Positions 13,193 through 25,770 are shown, counted from the first letter of the stretch. The stretch: DNA of 61,056 nt from Nemertoderma westbladi (GCA_032718475.1 JAUCBJ010000159.1:1-61056); one strand, 5' to 3'. Notes: generated from the letters alone by a model not told the origin. Numbers and translations are program-made.

Positions 13193-13365
13193 ACGATTTG
13201 TTCACATTCCGTACGAGTTGTTCACATTCCGGACGAGTTGTTCACATTCCGGACGAGTTGTTCACATTCCGGACGAGTTGTTCACATTCCGGACGAGTTG
13301 TTCACATTCCGGACGAGTTGTTCACATTCCGGACGAGTTGTTCACATTCCGGACGAGTTGTTCAC
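13193..13365. repeat. 20-bp minisatellite, second copy
   Basis: Same unit as 1541-1733 with one unit fewer. One early unit carries GTACG instead of GGACG. Confidence 0.97.
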
Positions 13366-13727
13366 ATACAACATCCTGTCTGGACAAGTTGTTTTGCTTC
13401 AGATAATTTTTTCTCGCGGTGGCTGTTCAGGGCCACCATAAATAATATTATAAGTTTCCCTTAATAAATATAATTATTCAAATCTAAATTCAGACTAAAT
13501 AATAAATTAATTAATCCGCATTGAGAAGCAGCGAACTAGCTCTGTAAATGGAATGAAAGCAAAATGATTGAAATTAGATTATTAAATTAAATTACTGCGA
13601 AAATAAAGTCTCACAATCCCGATTCGCAGCGAAAATAATAGCAAAACAATAGGGATGCGAGTGTAGATGCGATATTCTGATACATTGTATTTTGTTTATA
13701 TGGAAATAATTAATTGTTCGCGTGAAA

Positions 13728-14359
13728 TTAAAGTCCTTGTACGATAAATCCGCTCTCCTCGTCTTCATTAAACCCGGAATAGTTTTCGGGGGATTTTCCC
13801 AAGCCGTTGCTGTCGCCCTGGGCAACCATCGAGGCCGGCGGACTCCCGGAAGCCAGACTGAGGTCTGTCGGGGCCTGCACCGGGGCTGGGCTAGTCGCCT
13901 TGGAAACGAGAGAGAGGGCTTTCTTAGCCGCGGGGAATATGGTACGCAAGCGAGCGGCTTTCTGAGAGTTGCGGAACAGTTTCCCGGTTGAGACTAAATC
14001 AAGAACGTCGTTGTACGGCGTAGCCAATCGGAGTTTCTCTTGGAAGGCGGGGCTAAACTGCAGACAGATGGTGTCCAAGCGGGCCTTCGTTAGAGTGCCC
14101 TTCTTCCGCTCCAGGATTATCGTCCGCACGTACTCGGCTTCCTCTCGCTGGCCCTCCCGGTCCGACGTGATGTAACTGATGAGTTCCGCGTACCGCGCGA
14201 TGTGGCAGTTCCTCGCGTGGATCTTGAGATGGTCGTCGCGTTGGAAGGACTTTGTGCAGGCGCGGCAGGCGAACGGTGGGATTCCCGTGTGCTCCCGGTA
14301 GTGGCGCACCAAGTGGTTAAATCCCGAGCCACGAACATACACTGATCTGATATAACAAC
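13728..14359 (-). CDS. Last exon of a C2H2 zinc-finger protein, copy 2
   Basis: Identical in protein sequence to the exon at 2096-2727: half a finger at the 5' edge, one full finger with recognition helix RDDHLKIH, the PTDLSL CtBP-type motif, and the same stop. The acceptor sequence is also conserved. Two identical last exons 11.6 kb apart on the same strand mean either a tandem array of whole genes whose other exons lie outside the window, or an exon carried as a passenger in satellite amplification. Confidence 0.72.
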
Positions 14360-15632
14360 CTGAGTAAATAAAATAAAATAACAAGTTAAACCATTATTGT
14401 AGTAAGTCTAGCTACGTATACTAATGAATATTATTATGTACGGGATTATTATAATAAATTTACCTGTAATAACAATGGATGGCGTCGTCCCTGGGCCCGT
14501 AACACTTTAATATAATCGATTAATGAACGGCCATTAATTATTCTAATGCGACTTAACAACCAAGAAACACAGCAGTATTACTGTTATTGACAACACAATA
14601 TAAAGTAATTATATGGAATGTCTGGCCCCTGCCTTTGAATAAATACCACGAGCACCATGCTGAATGCAAACTGAAACAAGTACGCTTCGGTCACGTAGGC
14701 CTGATTAGGATGATATGAGAACAGCTCAACAGAGAACAATGGGGTATTGACATATTGGTTGGTTGATTAGTTCTACAGGAAGGACCTGTATGTGTATTGT
14801 ATTGAATAAGCGGCCGGCGAGGCGGGACCCCTACAACTAACTGCATACCTTGATTGTATAAACTAAATTGATTGGATTTGGCTATCCCAATAACTATAGT
14901 AACTGTATGAGAAGTCGTATTAATTTTGCTTTGCGATTCTGAATGATGAAGTGATTCTCTCTTTTAAGCTGTTATTTAGGTGAAAAAAAGCATAAGAATA
15001 GGACGTAAATAAATGCTTGATATTTTCACTTAATTAATAGCAGAAATGTTTTGGAATTGAAGTTAATAATTTTTGTAGATTATAGCTTGCAGAAATGTGT
15101 GAAATAAATTTTTGAAAGTCAAAGAAATTTTTGTGAAAGTGTCTTTTAAAAATGTGTCTAAAGCAGCCAATGGGTATTGGTGAATTGACATTATGTTTTT
15201 TTTGCAATATCGCGCCATAGAATAACATGGAGTAACTATGGCAATACCATGGTAAGGGCCAGTCCGGTCGCATATAATTAATAATTGTCTCTAGCGGCAT
15301 ACCCCCCCCGGCCGTCTGTCTCTGCTGCCTCTAGCGTCCGAAGTCAATTCGTACTGTGCCGCATGGTGGTGTAAAACACTATTCCTATTGTACAATTAAT
15401 AAGGGGAAGGGAGGGGATATTATTTCTTAGAAGATAATAATGCATAGTGTGGGACGTAGGTAATATTGTGATAGCTGTATCTTGGGTTCTCGTGGATGAA
15501 AAATGCTGATTTAAAGTTCTTTAGATTCACTGTAAATTGATCTTTCTATTCATACCAAGAACTAACAATCAGAATCAAGAATAACCTTATTTGAAAAATA
15601 TATTATTATATATGCTGTGTTATGCAATGCCA

Positions 15633-16194
15633 TTGGTTTCAATGTCGATTACAATATCAATATCGGTTATTGGTATTGATATCGATATTGGTTATTGAAT
15701 TCAATATTGGTATTGGTATTGGTTATTGGTTTCAATATCGATTACAATATCAATATCGGTTATTGGTATTGGTATTGGTATCGATATTGGTTATTGATTT
15801 CAATATTGGTATTGGTATTGGTATTGGTATTGGTATTGGTATTGGTATTGGTATTGGTTATTGGTTCCAATATCGATTACAATATCAATATCGGTTATTG
15901 GTATTGGTATCGATATTGGTTATTGATTTCAATATTGGTATTGGTATTGGTATTGGTTATTGGTTTCAATATCGATATCAATATCAATATCGGTTATTGG
16001 TATTGGTATTGGTATCGATATTGGTTATTGATTTCAATACTGGTATTGGTATTGGTTATTGGTTTCAATATCGATATCAATATCAATATCGGTTATTGGT
16101 ATTGGTATCGATATTGGTTATTGATTTCAATATTGGTATTGGTATTGGTATTGGTATTGGTATTGGTATTGCTATTGGTATTGGTATTGGTATT
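15633..16194. repeat. GGTATT hexamer array, shortened copy
   Basis: Same structure as 4001-5434 but about 560 bp, lacking the long uninterrupted GGTATT blocks. It ends in the same GGTATT-to-satellite junction. Confidence 0.95.
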
Positions 16195-17476
16195 CCGGAC
16201 AGTATTTTGGGCAGTTTTTGCCCGGAAATCCTAGTGCCCGGAAGTCCGGACATCCGGAAATCCGGAATTTGCCCGGAAATCCGGACAATTTGCCGGATTT
16301 TTGGATGTCCGGGCATTCCAGTGCCCGGGCGTCCGAGCTTCCGGACGTCCGGGCGACTTTGGAATGGTCAAATAGTCGGACAGACGGATTTTTTGGATGT
16401 CCGGGCATTCTAGTGTCCGGACGTCCGGGCGACTTTTGAATGGTCAAATAGTCGGACAGACGGATTTTTGGATGTCCGGGCATTCTAGTGTCCGGGCATC
16501 CGGACGTCCGGGCGACTTTGGAACGGTCAAGTTGTCGGACAGACAAGTTAAATGGACGCCCGGATTTATAGATTTCCGGGCAGTATTTTGGACAAATTTG
16601 CCCGGAAATCCGGACAATTTGCCGGATTTTTGGATGTCCGGGCATTCCAGGGCCCGGGCGTCTGGACTTCCGGGCGACTTTGGAACGGACAAATAGTCGG
16701 ACAGACAAGTTAAATGGACGCCCGGATTCACGGAATTCCGGGCAGTATTTTGGACAAATTTGCCCGGAAATCCGGACAATTTGCCGGATTTTTGGATGTC
16801 CGGGCATTCCAGTGCCCGGGCGCCCGGACATCCGGGCGAATTTAGAACGGACAAATAGTCGAACAGACAAGTTAAATGGACGCCCGGATTTATAGATTTC
16901 CGGGCAGTATTTTGGACAAATTTGCCCGGAAATCCGGACAATTTGCCGGATTTTGGATGTCCGGGCATTCCAGTGCCCGGGCGTCCGGACTTCCGGGCGA
17001 CTTTGGAACGGACAAATAGTCGGACAGACAAGTTAAATGGACGCCCGGATTCACGGAATTCCGGGCAGTATTTTGGACAAATTTGCCCGGAAATCCGGAC
17101 AATTTGCCGGATTTTTGGATGTCCGGGCATTCCAGTGCCCGGGCGTCCGGACTTCCGGGCGAATTTGGAACGGACAAATAGTCGGACAGACAAGTTAAAT
17201 GGACGCCCGGATTTACGGAATTCCGGGCAGTATTTTGGACAAATTTGCCCTGAAATCCGGACAATTTGCGGGATTTTTGGATGTCCGGGCATTCCAGTGC
17301 CCGGGCGCCCGGACATCCGGGCGAATTTAGAACGGACAAATAGTCGAACAGACAAGTTTAATGGACGCCCGGATTTACGGAATTCCGGGCAGTATTTTGG
17401 ACAAATTTGCCCGGAAATCCGGAAAATTTGCCGGATTTTTGGATGTCCGGGCATTCCAGTGCCCGGGCGCCCGGAC
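16195..17476. repeat. CCGG-rich satellite, mainly 162-bp type
   Basis: About eight monomers. The first few are irregular, with shortened GGACAGACGGATTTTTTGG units. It has the same landmarks as the 5435-10936 array. It is followed directly by a CTTGTA hexamer run. Confidence 0.96.
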
Positions 17477-17521
17477 CGTACTTGTACTTGTACTTGTACT
17501 TGTACCTGTACTTGTACTTGA
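17477..17521. repeat. CTTGTA hexamer run
   Basis: About seven copies of a GTACTT/CTTGTA hexamer with one variant. It marks the end of the 2508-bp tandem unit and is repeated at 19985-20029. It is absent from the first macro-unit. Confidence 0.93.
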
Positions 17522-20029
17522 GCTTGATATTTTCACTTAATTAACAGCAGAAATGTTTTGGAATTGAAGTTAATAATTTTTGTAGATTACTTACTCGAGA
17601 AATGTGTGAAATAAATTTTTGAAAATCAAAGAGATTTTTGTGAAAGTGTCTTTTAAAAATGTGTCTTAAGGCAGCCAATGGGTATTGGTGTATTGACATT
17701 ATGTTTTTTTTGCAATATCGCGCCATAGAATAACATGGAGTAACTATGGCAATACCATGGTAAGGGCCAGTCCGGTCGCATATAATTATTAAATGTCTCT
17801 AGCGGCATACCCCCCCCGGCCGTCTGTCTCTGCTGCCTCTAGCGTCCGAAGTCAATTCGTACTGTGCCGCATGGTGGTGTAAAACACTATTCCTATTGTA
17901 CAATTAATAAGGGGAAGGGAGGGGATATTATTTCTTAGAAGATAATAATGCATAGTGTGGGACGTAGGTAATATTGTGATAGCTGTATCTTGGGTTCTCG
18001 TGGATGAAAAATGCTGATTTAAAGTTCTTTAGATTCACTGTAAATTGATCTTTCTATTCATACCAAGAACTAACAATCAGAATCAAGAATAACCTTATTT
18101 GAAAAATATATTATTATATATGCTGTGTTATGCAATGCCATTGGTTTCAATGTCGATTACAATATCAATATCGGTTATTGGTATTGATATCGATATTGGT
18201 TATTGAATTCAATATTGGTATTGGTATTGGTTATTGGTTTCAATATCGATTACAATATCAATATCGGTTATTGGTATTGGTATTGGTATCGATATTGGTT
18301 ATTGATTTCAATATTGGTATTGGTATTGGTATTGGTATTGGTATTGGTATTGGTATTGGTATTGGTTATTGGTTCCAATATCGATTACAATATCAATATC
18401 GGTTATTGGTATTGGTATCGATATTGGTTATTGATTTCAATATTGGTATTGGTATTGGTATTGGTTATTGGTTTCAATATCGATATCAATATCAATATCG
18501 GTTATTGGTATTGGTATTGGTATCGATATTGGTTATTGATTTCAATACTGGTATTGGTATTGGTTATTGGTTTCAATATCGATATCAATATCAATATCGG
18601 TTATTGGTATTGGTATCGATATTGGTTATTGATTTCAATATTGGTATTGGTATTGGTATTGGTATTGGTATTGGTATTGCTATTGGTATTGGTATTGGTA
18701 TTCCGGACAGTATTTTGGGCAGTTTTTGCCCGGAAATCCTAGTGCCCGGAAGTCCGGACATCCGGAAATCCGGAATTTGCCCGGAAATCCGGACAATTTG
18801 CCGGATTTTTGGATGTCCGGGCATTCCAGTGCCCGGGCGTCCGAGCTTCCGGACGTCCGGGCGACTTTGGAATGGTCAAATAGTCGGACAGACGGATTTT
18901 TTGGATGTCCGGGCATTCTAGTGTCCGGACGTCCGGGCGACTTTTGAATGGTCAAATAGTCGGACAGACGGATTTTTGGATGTCCGGGCATTCTAGTGTC
19001 CGGGCATCCGGACGTCCGGGCGACTTTGGAACGGTCAAGTTGTCGGACAGACAAGTTAAATGGACGCCCGGATTTATAGATTTCCGGGCAGTATTTTGGA
19101 CAAATTTGCCCGGAAATCCGGACAATTTGCCGGATTTTTGGATGTCCGGGCATTCCAGGGCCCGGGCGTCTGGACTTCCGGGCGACTTTGGAACGGACAA
19201 ATAGTCGGACAGACAAGTTAAATGGACGCCCGGATTCACGGAATTCCGGGCAGTATTTTGGACAAATTTGCCCGGAAATCCGGACAATTTGCCGGATTTT
19301 TGGATGTCCGGGCATTCCAGTGCCCGGGCGCCCGGACATCCGGGCGAATTTAGAACGGACAAATAGTCGAACAGACAAGTTAAATGGACGCCCGGATTTA
19401 TAGATTTCCGGGCAGTATTTTGGACAAATTTGCCCGGAAATCCGGACAATTTGCCGGATTTTGGATGTCCGGGCATTCCAGTGCCCGGGCGTCCGGACTT
19501 CCGGGCGACTTTGGAACGGACAAATAGTCGGACAGACAAGTTAAATGGACGCCCGGATTCACGGAATTCCGGGCAGTATTTTGGACAAATTTGCCCGGAA
19601 ATCCGGACAATTTGCCGGATTTTTGGATGTCCGGGCATTCCAGTGCCCGGGCGTCCGGACTTCCGGGCGAATTTGGAACGGACAAATAGTCGGACAGACA
19701 AGTTAAATGGACGCCCGGATTTACGGAATTCCGGGCAGTATTTTGGACAAATTTGCCCTGAAATCCGGACAATTTGCGGGATTTTTGGATGTCCGGGCAT
19801 TCCAGTGCCCGGGCGCCCGGACATCCGGGCGAATTTAGAACGGACAAATAGTCGAACAGACAAGTTTAATGGACGCCCGGATTTACGGAATTCCGGGCAG
19901 TATTTTGGACAAATTTGCCCGGAAATCCGGAAAATTTGCCGGATTTTTGGATGTCCGGGCATTCCAGTGCCCGGGCGCCCGGACCGTACTTGTACTTGTA
20001 CTTGTACTTGTACCTGTACTTGTACTTGA
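17522..20029. repeat. 2.5-kb tandem unit, copy 2
   Basis: Period 2508. The embedded hexamer array (18141-18702) and satellite (18703-19984) are the same as in copy 1, with every encoded frame identical. It ends with the CTTGTA run at 19985-20029. Confidence 0.95.
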
Positions 20030-21964
20030 GCTTGATATTTTCACTTAATTAACAGCAGAAATGTTTTGGAATTGAAGTTAATAATTTTTGTAGATTACTT
20101 ACTCGAGAAATGTGTGAAATAAATTTTTGAAAATCAAAGAGATTTTTGTGAAAGTGTCTTTTAAAAATGTGTCTTAAGGCAGCCAATGGGTATTGGTGTA
20201 TTGACATTATGTTTTTTTTGCAATATCGCGCCATAGAATAACATGGAGTAACTATGGCAATACCATGGTAAGGGCCAGTCCGGTCGCATATAATTATTAA
20301 ATGTCTCTAGCGGCATACCCCCCCCGGCCGTCTGTCTCTGCTGCCTCTAGCGTCCGAAGTCAATTCGTACTGTGCCGCATGGTGGTGTAAAACACTATTC
20401 CTATTGTACAATTAATAAGGGGAAGGGAGGGGATATTATTTCTTAGAAGATAATAATGCATAGTGTGGGACGTAGGTAATATTGTGATAGCTGTATCTTG
20501 GGTTCTCGTGGATGAAAAATGCTGATTTAAAGTTCTTTAGATTCACTGTAAATTGATCTTTCTATTCATACCAAGAACTAACAATCAGAATCAAGAATAA
20601 CCTTATTTGAAAAATATATTATTATATATGCTGTGTTATGCAATGCCATTGGTTTCAATGTCGATTACAATATCAATATCGGTTATTGGTATTGATATCG
20701 ATATTGGTTATTGAATTCAATATTGGTATTGGTATTGGTTATTGGTTTCAATATCGATTACAATATCAATATCGGTTATTGGTATTGGTATTGGTATCGA
20801 TATTGGTTATTGATTTCAATATTGGTATTGGTATTGGTATTGGTATTGGTATTGGTATTGGTATTGGTATTGGTTATTGGTTCCAATATCGATTACAATA
20901 TCAATATCGGTTATTGGTATTGGTATCGATATTGGTTATTGATTTCAATATTGGTATTGGTATTGGTATTGGTTATTGGTTTCAATATCGATATCAATAT
21001 CAATATCGGTTATTGGTATTGGTATTGGTATCGATATTGGTTATTGATTTCAATACTGGTATTGGTATTGGTTATTGGTTTCAATATCGATATCAATATC
21101 AATATCGGTTATTGGTATTGGTATCGATATTGGTTATTGATTTCAATATTGGTATTGGTATTGGTATTGGTATTGGTATTGGTATTGCTATTGGTATTGG
21201 TATTGGTATTCCGGACAGTATTTTGGGCAGTTTTTGCCCGGAAATCCTAGTGCCCGGAAGTCCGGACATCCGGAAATCCGGAATTTGCCCGGAAATCCGG
21301 ACAATTTGCCGGATTTTTGGATGTCCGGGCATTCCAGTGCCCGGGCGTCCGAGCTTCCGGACGTCCGGGCGACTTTGGAATGGTCAAATAGTCGGACAGA
21401 CGGATTTTTTGGATGTCCGGGCATTCTAGTGTCCGGACGTCCGGGCGACTTTTGAATGGTCAAATAGTCGGACAGACGGATTTTTGGATGTCCGGGCATT
21501 CTAGTGTCCGGGCATCCGGACGTCCGGGCGACTTTGGAACGGTCAAGTTGTCGGACAGACAAGTTAAATGGACGCCCGGATTTATAGATTTCCGGGCAGT
21601 ATTTTGGACAAATTTGCCCGGAAATCCGGACAATTTGCCGGATTTTTGGATGTCCGGGCATTCCAGGGCCCGGGCGTCTGGACTTCCGGGCGACTTTGGA
21701 ACGGACAAATAGTCGGACAGACAAGTTAAATGGACGCCCGGATTCACGGAATTCCGGGCAGTATTTTGGACAAATTTGCCCGGAAATCCGGACAATTTGC
21801 CGGATTTTTGGATGTCCGGGCATTCCAGTGCCCGGGCGCCCGGACATCCGGGCGAATTTAGAACGGACAAATAGTCGAACAGACAAGTTAAATGGACGCC
21901 CGGATTTATAGATTTCCGGGCAGTATTTTGGACAAATTTGCCCGGAAATCCGGACAATTTGCCG
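20030..21964. repeat. 2.5-kb tandem unit, copy 3, truncated
   Basis: Repeats copy 2 at offset 2508 through the hexamer array (20649-21210) and part of the satellite (21211-21964). It then breaks within a monomer at AATTTGCCG, where unrelated sequence begins. This is the right border of the satellite domain. Confidence 0.95.
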
Positions 21965-21972
21965 AGAATTCC

Positions 21973-22122
21973 TGACCTGACCATGGTGGACAGCCCATGA
22001 CTTTCTTGAGACGCATCCTAAAGGACAATGGCCTTGAAGATGCGGATGATCTAGCAAATGTCGTGGGTGATAGGGAGTTGTGGCGGTGCAATTTTGTTGA
22101 CAAGCCGGCACAGCATTCTTAA
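21973..22122 (+). pseudogene. C-terminal tail of a LINE-type reverse transcriptase
   Basis: The plus frame ending at TAA 22120-22122 reads GQPMTFLRRILKDNGL, then DADDLANVVGDRELWR. This resembles the conserved tail of non-LTR retrotransposon polymerases (GRPR...L...L...D...A.DR..W). Only the last 50 or so residues remain and there is no start or RT core. It lies exactly at the edge of the satellite array, as expected of a 5'-truncated LINE copy. The family is inferred from pattern only. Confidence 0.5.
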
Positions 22123-22151
22123 AAATGCAGCTGCAATGCAGCATGCCGATC

Positions 22152-22738
22152 CTAGTAGTAACCTGGAGCAAGCGAATTCCAAACGGACTCTAGAATATCC
22201 ACCTTCATATTGAAGTCATTCTTCATTCGACCTTCTTCATCAGCGGCATCAACTAAACCCAACTGTAATACCGTATTTGATTGACTGCCATATGTATCCG
22301 CTAGAATATTGGAAATAGTTGCCTCATTACAACCCATATTTTTAAGCTTAGCTTTATCTCGTTGCTGTAGGTGGTCTAAACAGTATAAATTATTGGACTC
22401 GGTGAAAACTGATGATACACCATTAATAGTGGCAGCATCTATATCATGGCCAATCCGTGGAATAGCTTTAAGAGATGATTTCGCAGCTACAATTTCAATC
22501 GCGAATCTTTTGTAGGTGTCGCTGTCCTTTTGGAAATGGGAACATCTCGGTCCAGGGAATTCTGGGTGAGTTCCATTCTTGTTGTTGAGAGATAAATTCG
22601 GATGAGATCTATCAGTTAAGTAAAGTCCATCCACGACTTCAAAAGTAGTGTCAATTCTCAGCAGGCCGTTTTGTTTAACACAAAAACGTTCCAAATCGAT
22701 CAATATTTGATCACTGTACAGAATAATCATATTCTTTA
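22152..22738 (-). pseudogene. DTTF-type transposase-like protein, C-terminal part
   Basis: The minus frame starts just inside the 3-kb insert and ends at the stop at 22152. It contains LRIDTTFEVVDGLYLT, then HPEFPGP, IGHDIDAA, LYCLDHLQQRD and, near the end, WNSLAPGY. This layout matches a repetitive metazoan protein family with a DTTF motif, a conserved D in GxD and an LxCxxHLxxRD motif. I read it as a DDE/RNase H-fold transposase-derived protein, possibly Mutator-like. The N-terminal part lies at 25781-26373. Joining the two at the target-site duplication leaves the frame uninterrupted. The gene is now inactive. Confidence 0.55.
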
Positions 22739-22747
22739 GGCACAATC
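22739..22747. repeat. Left target-site duplication of the 3-kb TIR element
   Basis: GGCACAATC here corresponds to GGCACAAATC at 25771-25780, with one A lost. Only the 10-bp right version keeps the interrupted transposase frame open. Confidence 0.85.
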
Positions 22748-22914
22748 ATGACCTACTATATATACGACCATGAAAGCTGCATTCTACCTACTAAATTTAG
22801 TAGGCACACGTTTTTCATCATATTTAAAGGATTTTATAATAAAAGTCTTCTAGAACATTTTTTATGATTCATTTCAATAGTCAAGTATTATAATTTTGAA
22901 ACAACTTATTTTAA

Positions 22915-23425
22915 TAGCTATTTTTATATATTATTGGTAAATGCCAGTTCCACTTCGTTGGTGCGTACCTACGCCATCTCCTGGAATATTGTGTCTTAAT
23001 TCAGTGACTTGGCCACCAATTATTATTCTACAAATCTTAACGCGTCAGAATATTTATTTTCGCTTTTAATCCTTAATTAACTACAAGCGTTTGAAAAGTG
23101 TTTTATTGAGTCTATTTAATTAATTACTATCTATTAGGACACAGTTTTTATCACATTATTTTTAGAGTGTTCTACAGTAGATTGTTTAGCAATTAAATAG
23201 CCTCGAGACGATGCTAAAACTTGCCACTTCCGGATGCTAATATTCCACCCAATTTCATTAAGATTCAGAGGGGGGTTGGGTTGCACTGAATTAAGACATA
23301 AAAAATATCTTGTATTTTGATATTATTTTTTGTTATTTATGATAGCTAGTGTTTTTTCCAAGTTGTACAGTATATATTGCTATTATAAATTAAATTAGCT
23401 AAATTGAAATTTTTGGTAGTTTCCC
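22915..23425. repeat. Inner inverted repeat, left arm
   Basis: Blocks here reappear in reverse complement at about 24400-24810. Examples are TGTCTTAATTCAGTGACTTGG, CCACTTCC near a TAATATTCCA segment, and CAAGTTGTACAGTATATATT. The arms are imperfect and about 0.4-0.5 kb. They bracket the P-like fragment, giving a foldback structure nested inside the outer TIRs. Confidence 0.75.
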
Positions 23426-23839
23426 AATCTCTGATTAGATTATATTATTTAAAGTTTTTTGGTATGTGATAGATTGGTCTTTCAATTGACCATAGCTAGT
23501 GTTTTTTTAAACATTGTGTTTTTTAGCAAATTAATGAAGAAGGACAAAAGCAAATAAATAGTTAATAATTGGTTAATCTTGTGGAATGTTTATTGTTTAT
23601 AATGTTTATCCATAATAATAATGAGTACCGGTAAACTACAGTTCTATAATTTAGCTACAGTATTATTGTACTGTATATACATGACGCTGACGCAGTTGGA
23701 ATTCTTTTACTGAAGATTCTCTCAATGTCTGGGAGTGGGCTTTGGATCGATTATTTACAAATATGTTTACGAGAGAGCGAAAAAGTAATTCTTAGTTCGG
23801 TATGGGAAGGACAACTGATTAGGTACTTAGGGATAATTG

Positions 23840-24312
23840 TCACATAGTTTGGTTAGAGTCGAAATTACTGCTTTGCGGAACTGAAGGTTTTTTTTCAAGC
23901 AAATCTTCAACGGTCATTAAAGTTTTAAACGTTTCTTCAACAAATGCGCATAACTGTCTTGTGAGTCTTCTCATGTCAAGCAAACTGTGGTAAAGTGAGT
24001 TGGTAACAGTTTCTTTTTGTAAAACGGCCGCACAGTTTTGACACCCTTTCCTTTGTTGATAATTTTGTGGGTAACAAAACCCAAAACGCATGTTAGAATG
24101 TCACGTGTGTCTAAATCAAGATCAATTTCATTTCGACTTTCTGCAGCAATGCAAATTGATTCGTAATCATTTTCTGGTTCACCACTTGATACAACTTCAT
24201 CAACGTCGATATTTTCTTTAATCAGGGATCGGAGCTGGGACATGGTTTTTTGTTTGTGAGGTTTCTTTGAGACTGACAAAGAAATCGACCTCAGCACATT
24301 TGTCGGTAACAC
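23840..24312 (-). pseudogene. P/THAP9-like transposase C-terminal fragment, frameshifted
   Basis: Two overlapping minus frames make one relic. The first (24312 to 23971) has DTRDILTCVLGFVTHKIINK, then shifts. The second (to 23840) continues with GCQNCAAVLQKE and an L-rich segment. The order (hydrophobic helix with GFV..K, then C-x2-C) matches the end of P-element/THAP9 transposases, where a YVAGYV..K segment precedes paired cysteines. No THAP domain or catalytic core remains. It is probably the residue of the element's own or a related transposase. Confidence 0.45.
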
Positions 24313-24399
24313 GAGAATCGCCGCTCTAATGGATCTGTTTGTAATCTACCGGTCATCAATCTTCTGCAAGATCAGCAACTGCTCGATTTGTTGAAAAAA

Positions 24400-24810
24400 A
24401 AATTTCTATTTAGCTAATTTAATTTACAATAGCAATATATACTGTACAACTTGGAAAAAACACTAGCTAGCATAAATAACAAAAAATAATATCAAAAATA
24501 CAAGATATTTTTTACGTATTAATTCAGTGCAACCCCCACCCCCCTCTGAATCTTAATGAAATTGAGTGGAATATTAGCATTCGGAAGTGGCAAGTTTTAG
24601 CATCGAAAATTGAAATCGAAAATAAATATTCTGACGCACCCAGTATGGATGAGGGAGGTAAAACAATATATATTTCAAATTTCATGCAATCGCATTAAGA
24701 TTTGTAGAATATTAATTGGTGGCCAAGTCACTGAATTAAGACACAATATGCCCAACGAAGTGGAACTGGCAATTACCAATAATATATATAAATAGCTAGT
24801 AGTAAAATAA
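24400..24810. repeat. Inner inverted repeat, right arm
   Basis: Reverse complement of parts of 22915-23425, with substitutions and small indels. Beyond it, 24820-25620 is AT-rich sequence with ATTA repeats and no gene, and has no counterpart on the left. It is probably a later insertion or what the left side lost. Confidence 0.75.
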
Positions 24811-25770
24811 GTTGTTTCAAAATTATAATACTTACTATAATACTTATTAATTATTAATAATTAATTAATTAATTAATTAATTATTAATAATACTTATTAT
24901 AAATATAAAATTAAAGTTAAATAAAAGATAAAGTTACAGGATTATAACTCTAAATATTTTTAAGTTATGTCCAATATCGTCGAAATGGTCCATTAAGTAA
25001 TATTTTCAAAGTTTTCTTCATCATCTGATCAAAATATTCTAGTTGCATTTTCATATCTCTAAATAGGTACAATAGTCCTACAGTAAGTTATTAGTTTATT
25101 AATTATTTACTATTTATACTGTAATTACGTTTTATAATAAATTGTTCTGTACCATCTTTATCGTTGAGTCGGACATTGTCACGCTCTCGGTAAAGTTGTA
25201 CATGTACATAGTGTAATTACGTTTTATATTGGTTTTAGGTTAGCGTAGTGTAATATTGTATTTGTAACCAAGTAACATAAAGGACCCCCTTGGAAATAAG
25301 CTGCAAAGCTTTAGGGGTAATCCTATATTGTATGTTGGACAATACCTTTATACCGGTACATTGTTTGGTGTATTTGTTATTGTTTTTACATAATGTATAA
25401 ATAAATCTATCTATCTATATCTTTCTTTCTCCATTATAGATGATGCTCGTGCAACTTTTTTTATAGATAATAATTCCTTCTAAAAAGTTTATTGACTCGC
25501 ATTTCTCAAGACATTATCCCCAATTTTCGGCACTATTGTAATTTTCATTTGAGTCCAATAATATAACAATATAAATTGTATAATATGTATAAATTGTATA
25601 ATATTGAGTCCAATATTAAATACTTACTATTGAATTGAATCATAAAAAATGTTCTAGAAGACTTTTATTATAAAATCCTTCAAATATATGAAAAATGATT
25701 TTAAAAACGTGTGCCTACTAAATTTAGTAGGTAGAATGCAGCTTTCATGGTCGTATATTTAGTAGGTCAT

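Larger units (their letters stand above)
11651..15014. repeat. Macro-tandem unit, second copy (flank and exon part)
   Basis: Near-identical copy of 1-3382. Visible differences are G-run lengths (12113-12129, 12458-12476, 13149-13169), a short indel near 11828, scattered single substitutions and one fewer 20-bp minisatellite unit. Confidence 0.93.
15015..17521. repeat. 2.5-kb tandem unit, copy 1
   Basis: Contains the flank with a GCGCCATAG segment, the hexamer array, the 162-bp-type satellite and a CTTGTA run. From about 15316 onward it is repeated with an offset of exactly 2508 at 17824. The first 300 bases instead match the macro-unit copy at 3383, so the tandem breakpoint lies within this unit. 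Confidence 0.93.
22748..25770. mobile_element. TIR DNA transposon, 3.0 kb, inserted in the DTTF gene
   Basis: The ends are inverted repeats. The left starts ATGACCTACTATATATACGA, and the right reads the same inwards from 25770 with one base changed. Similarity extends about 140 bp (22748-22890 against 25625-25770) with one short indel. It includes an 18-bp palindrome CCTACTAAATTTAGTAGG and a TTCTAGAA palindrome. A 9/10-bp duplication flanks the element. Long TIRs and a 9-10 bp duplication point to the Mutator-like group, but the only coding relic inside is P/THAP9-like, so the superfamily is unresolved. Confidence 0.82.

Noticed and set aside
15000-22000. CRISPR-like array
   Set aside because: Repeats are contiguous satellite monomers with no unique spacers, in a eukaryotic context with no cas-like genes.
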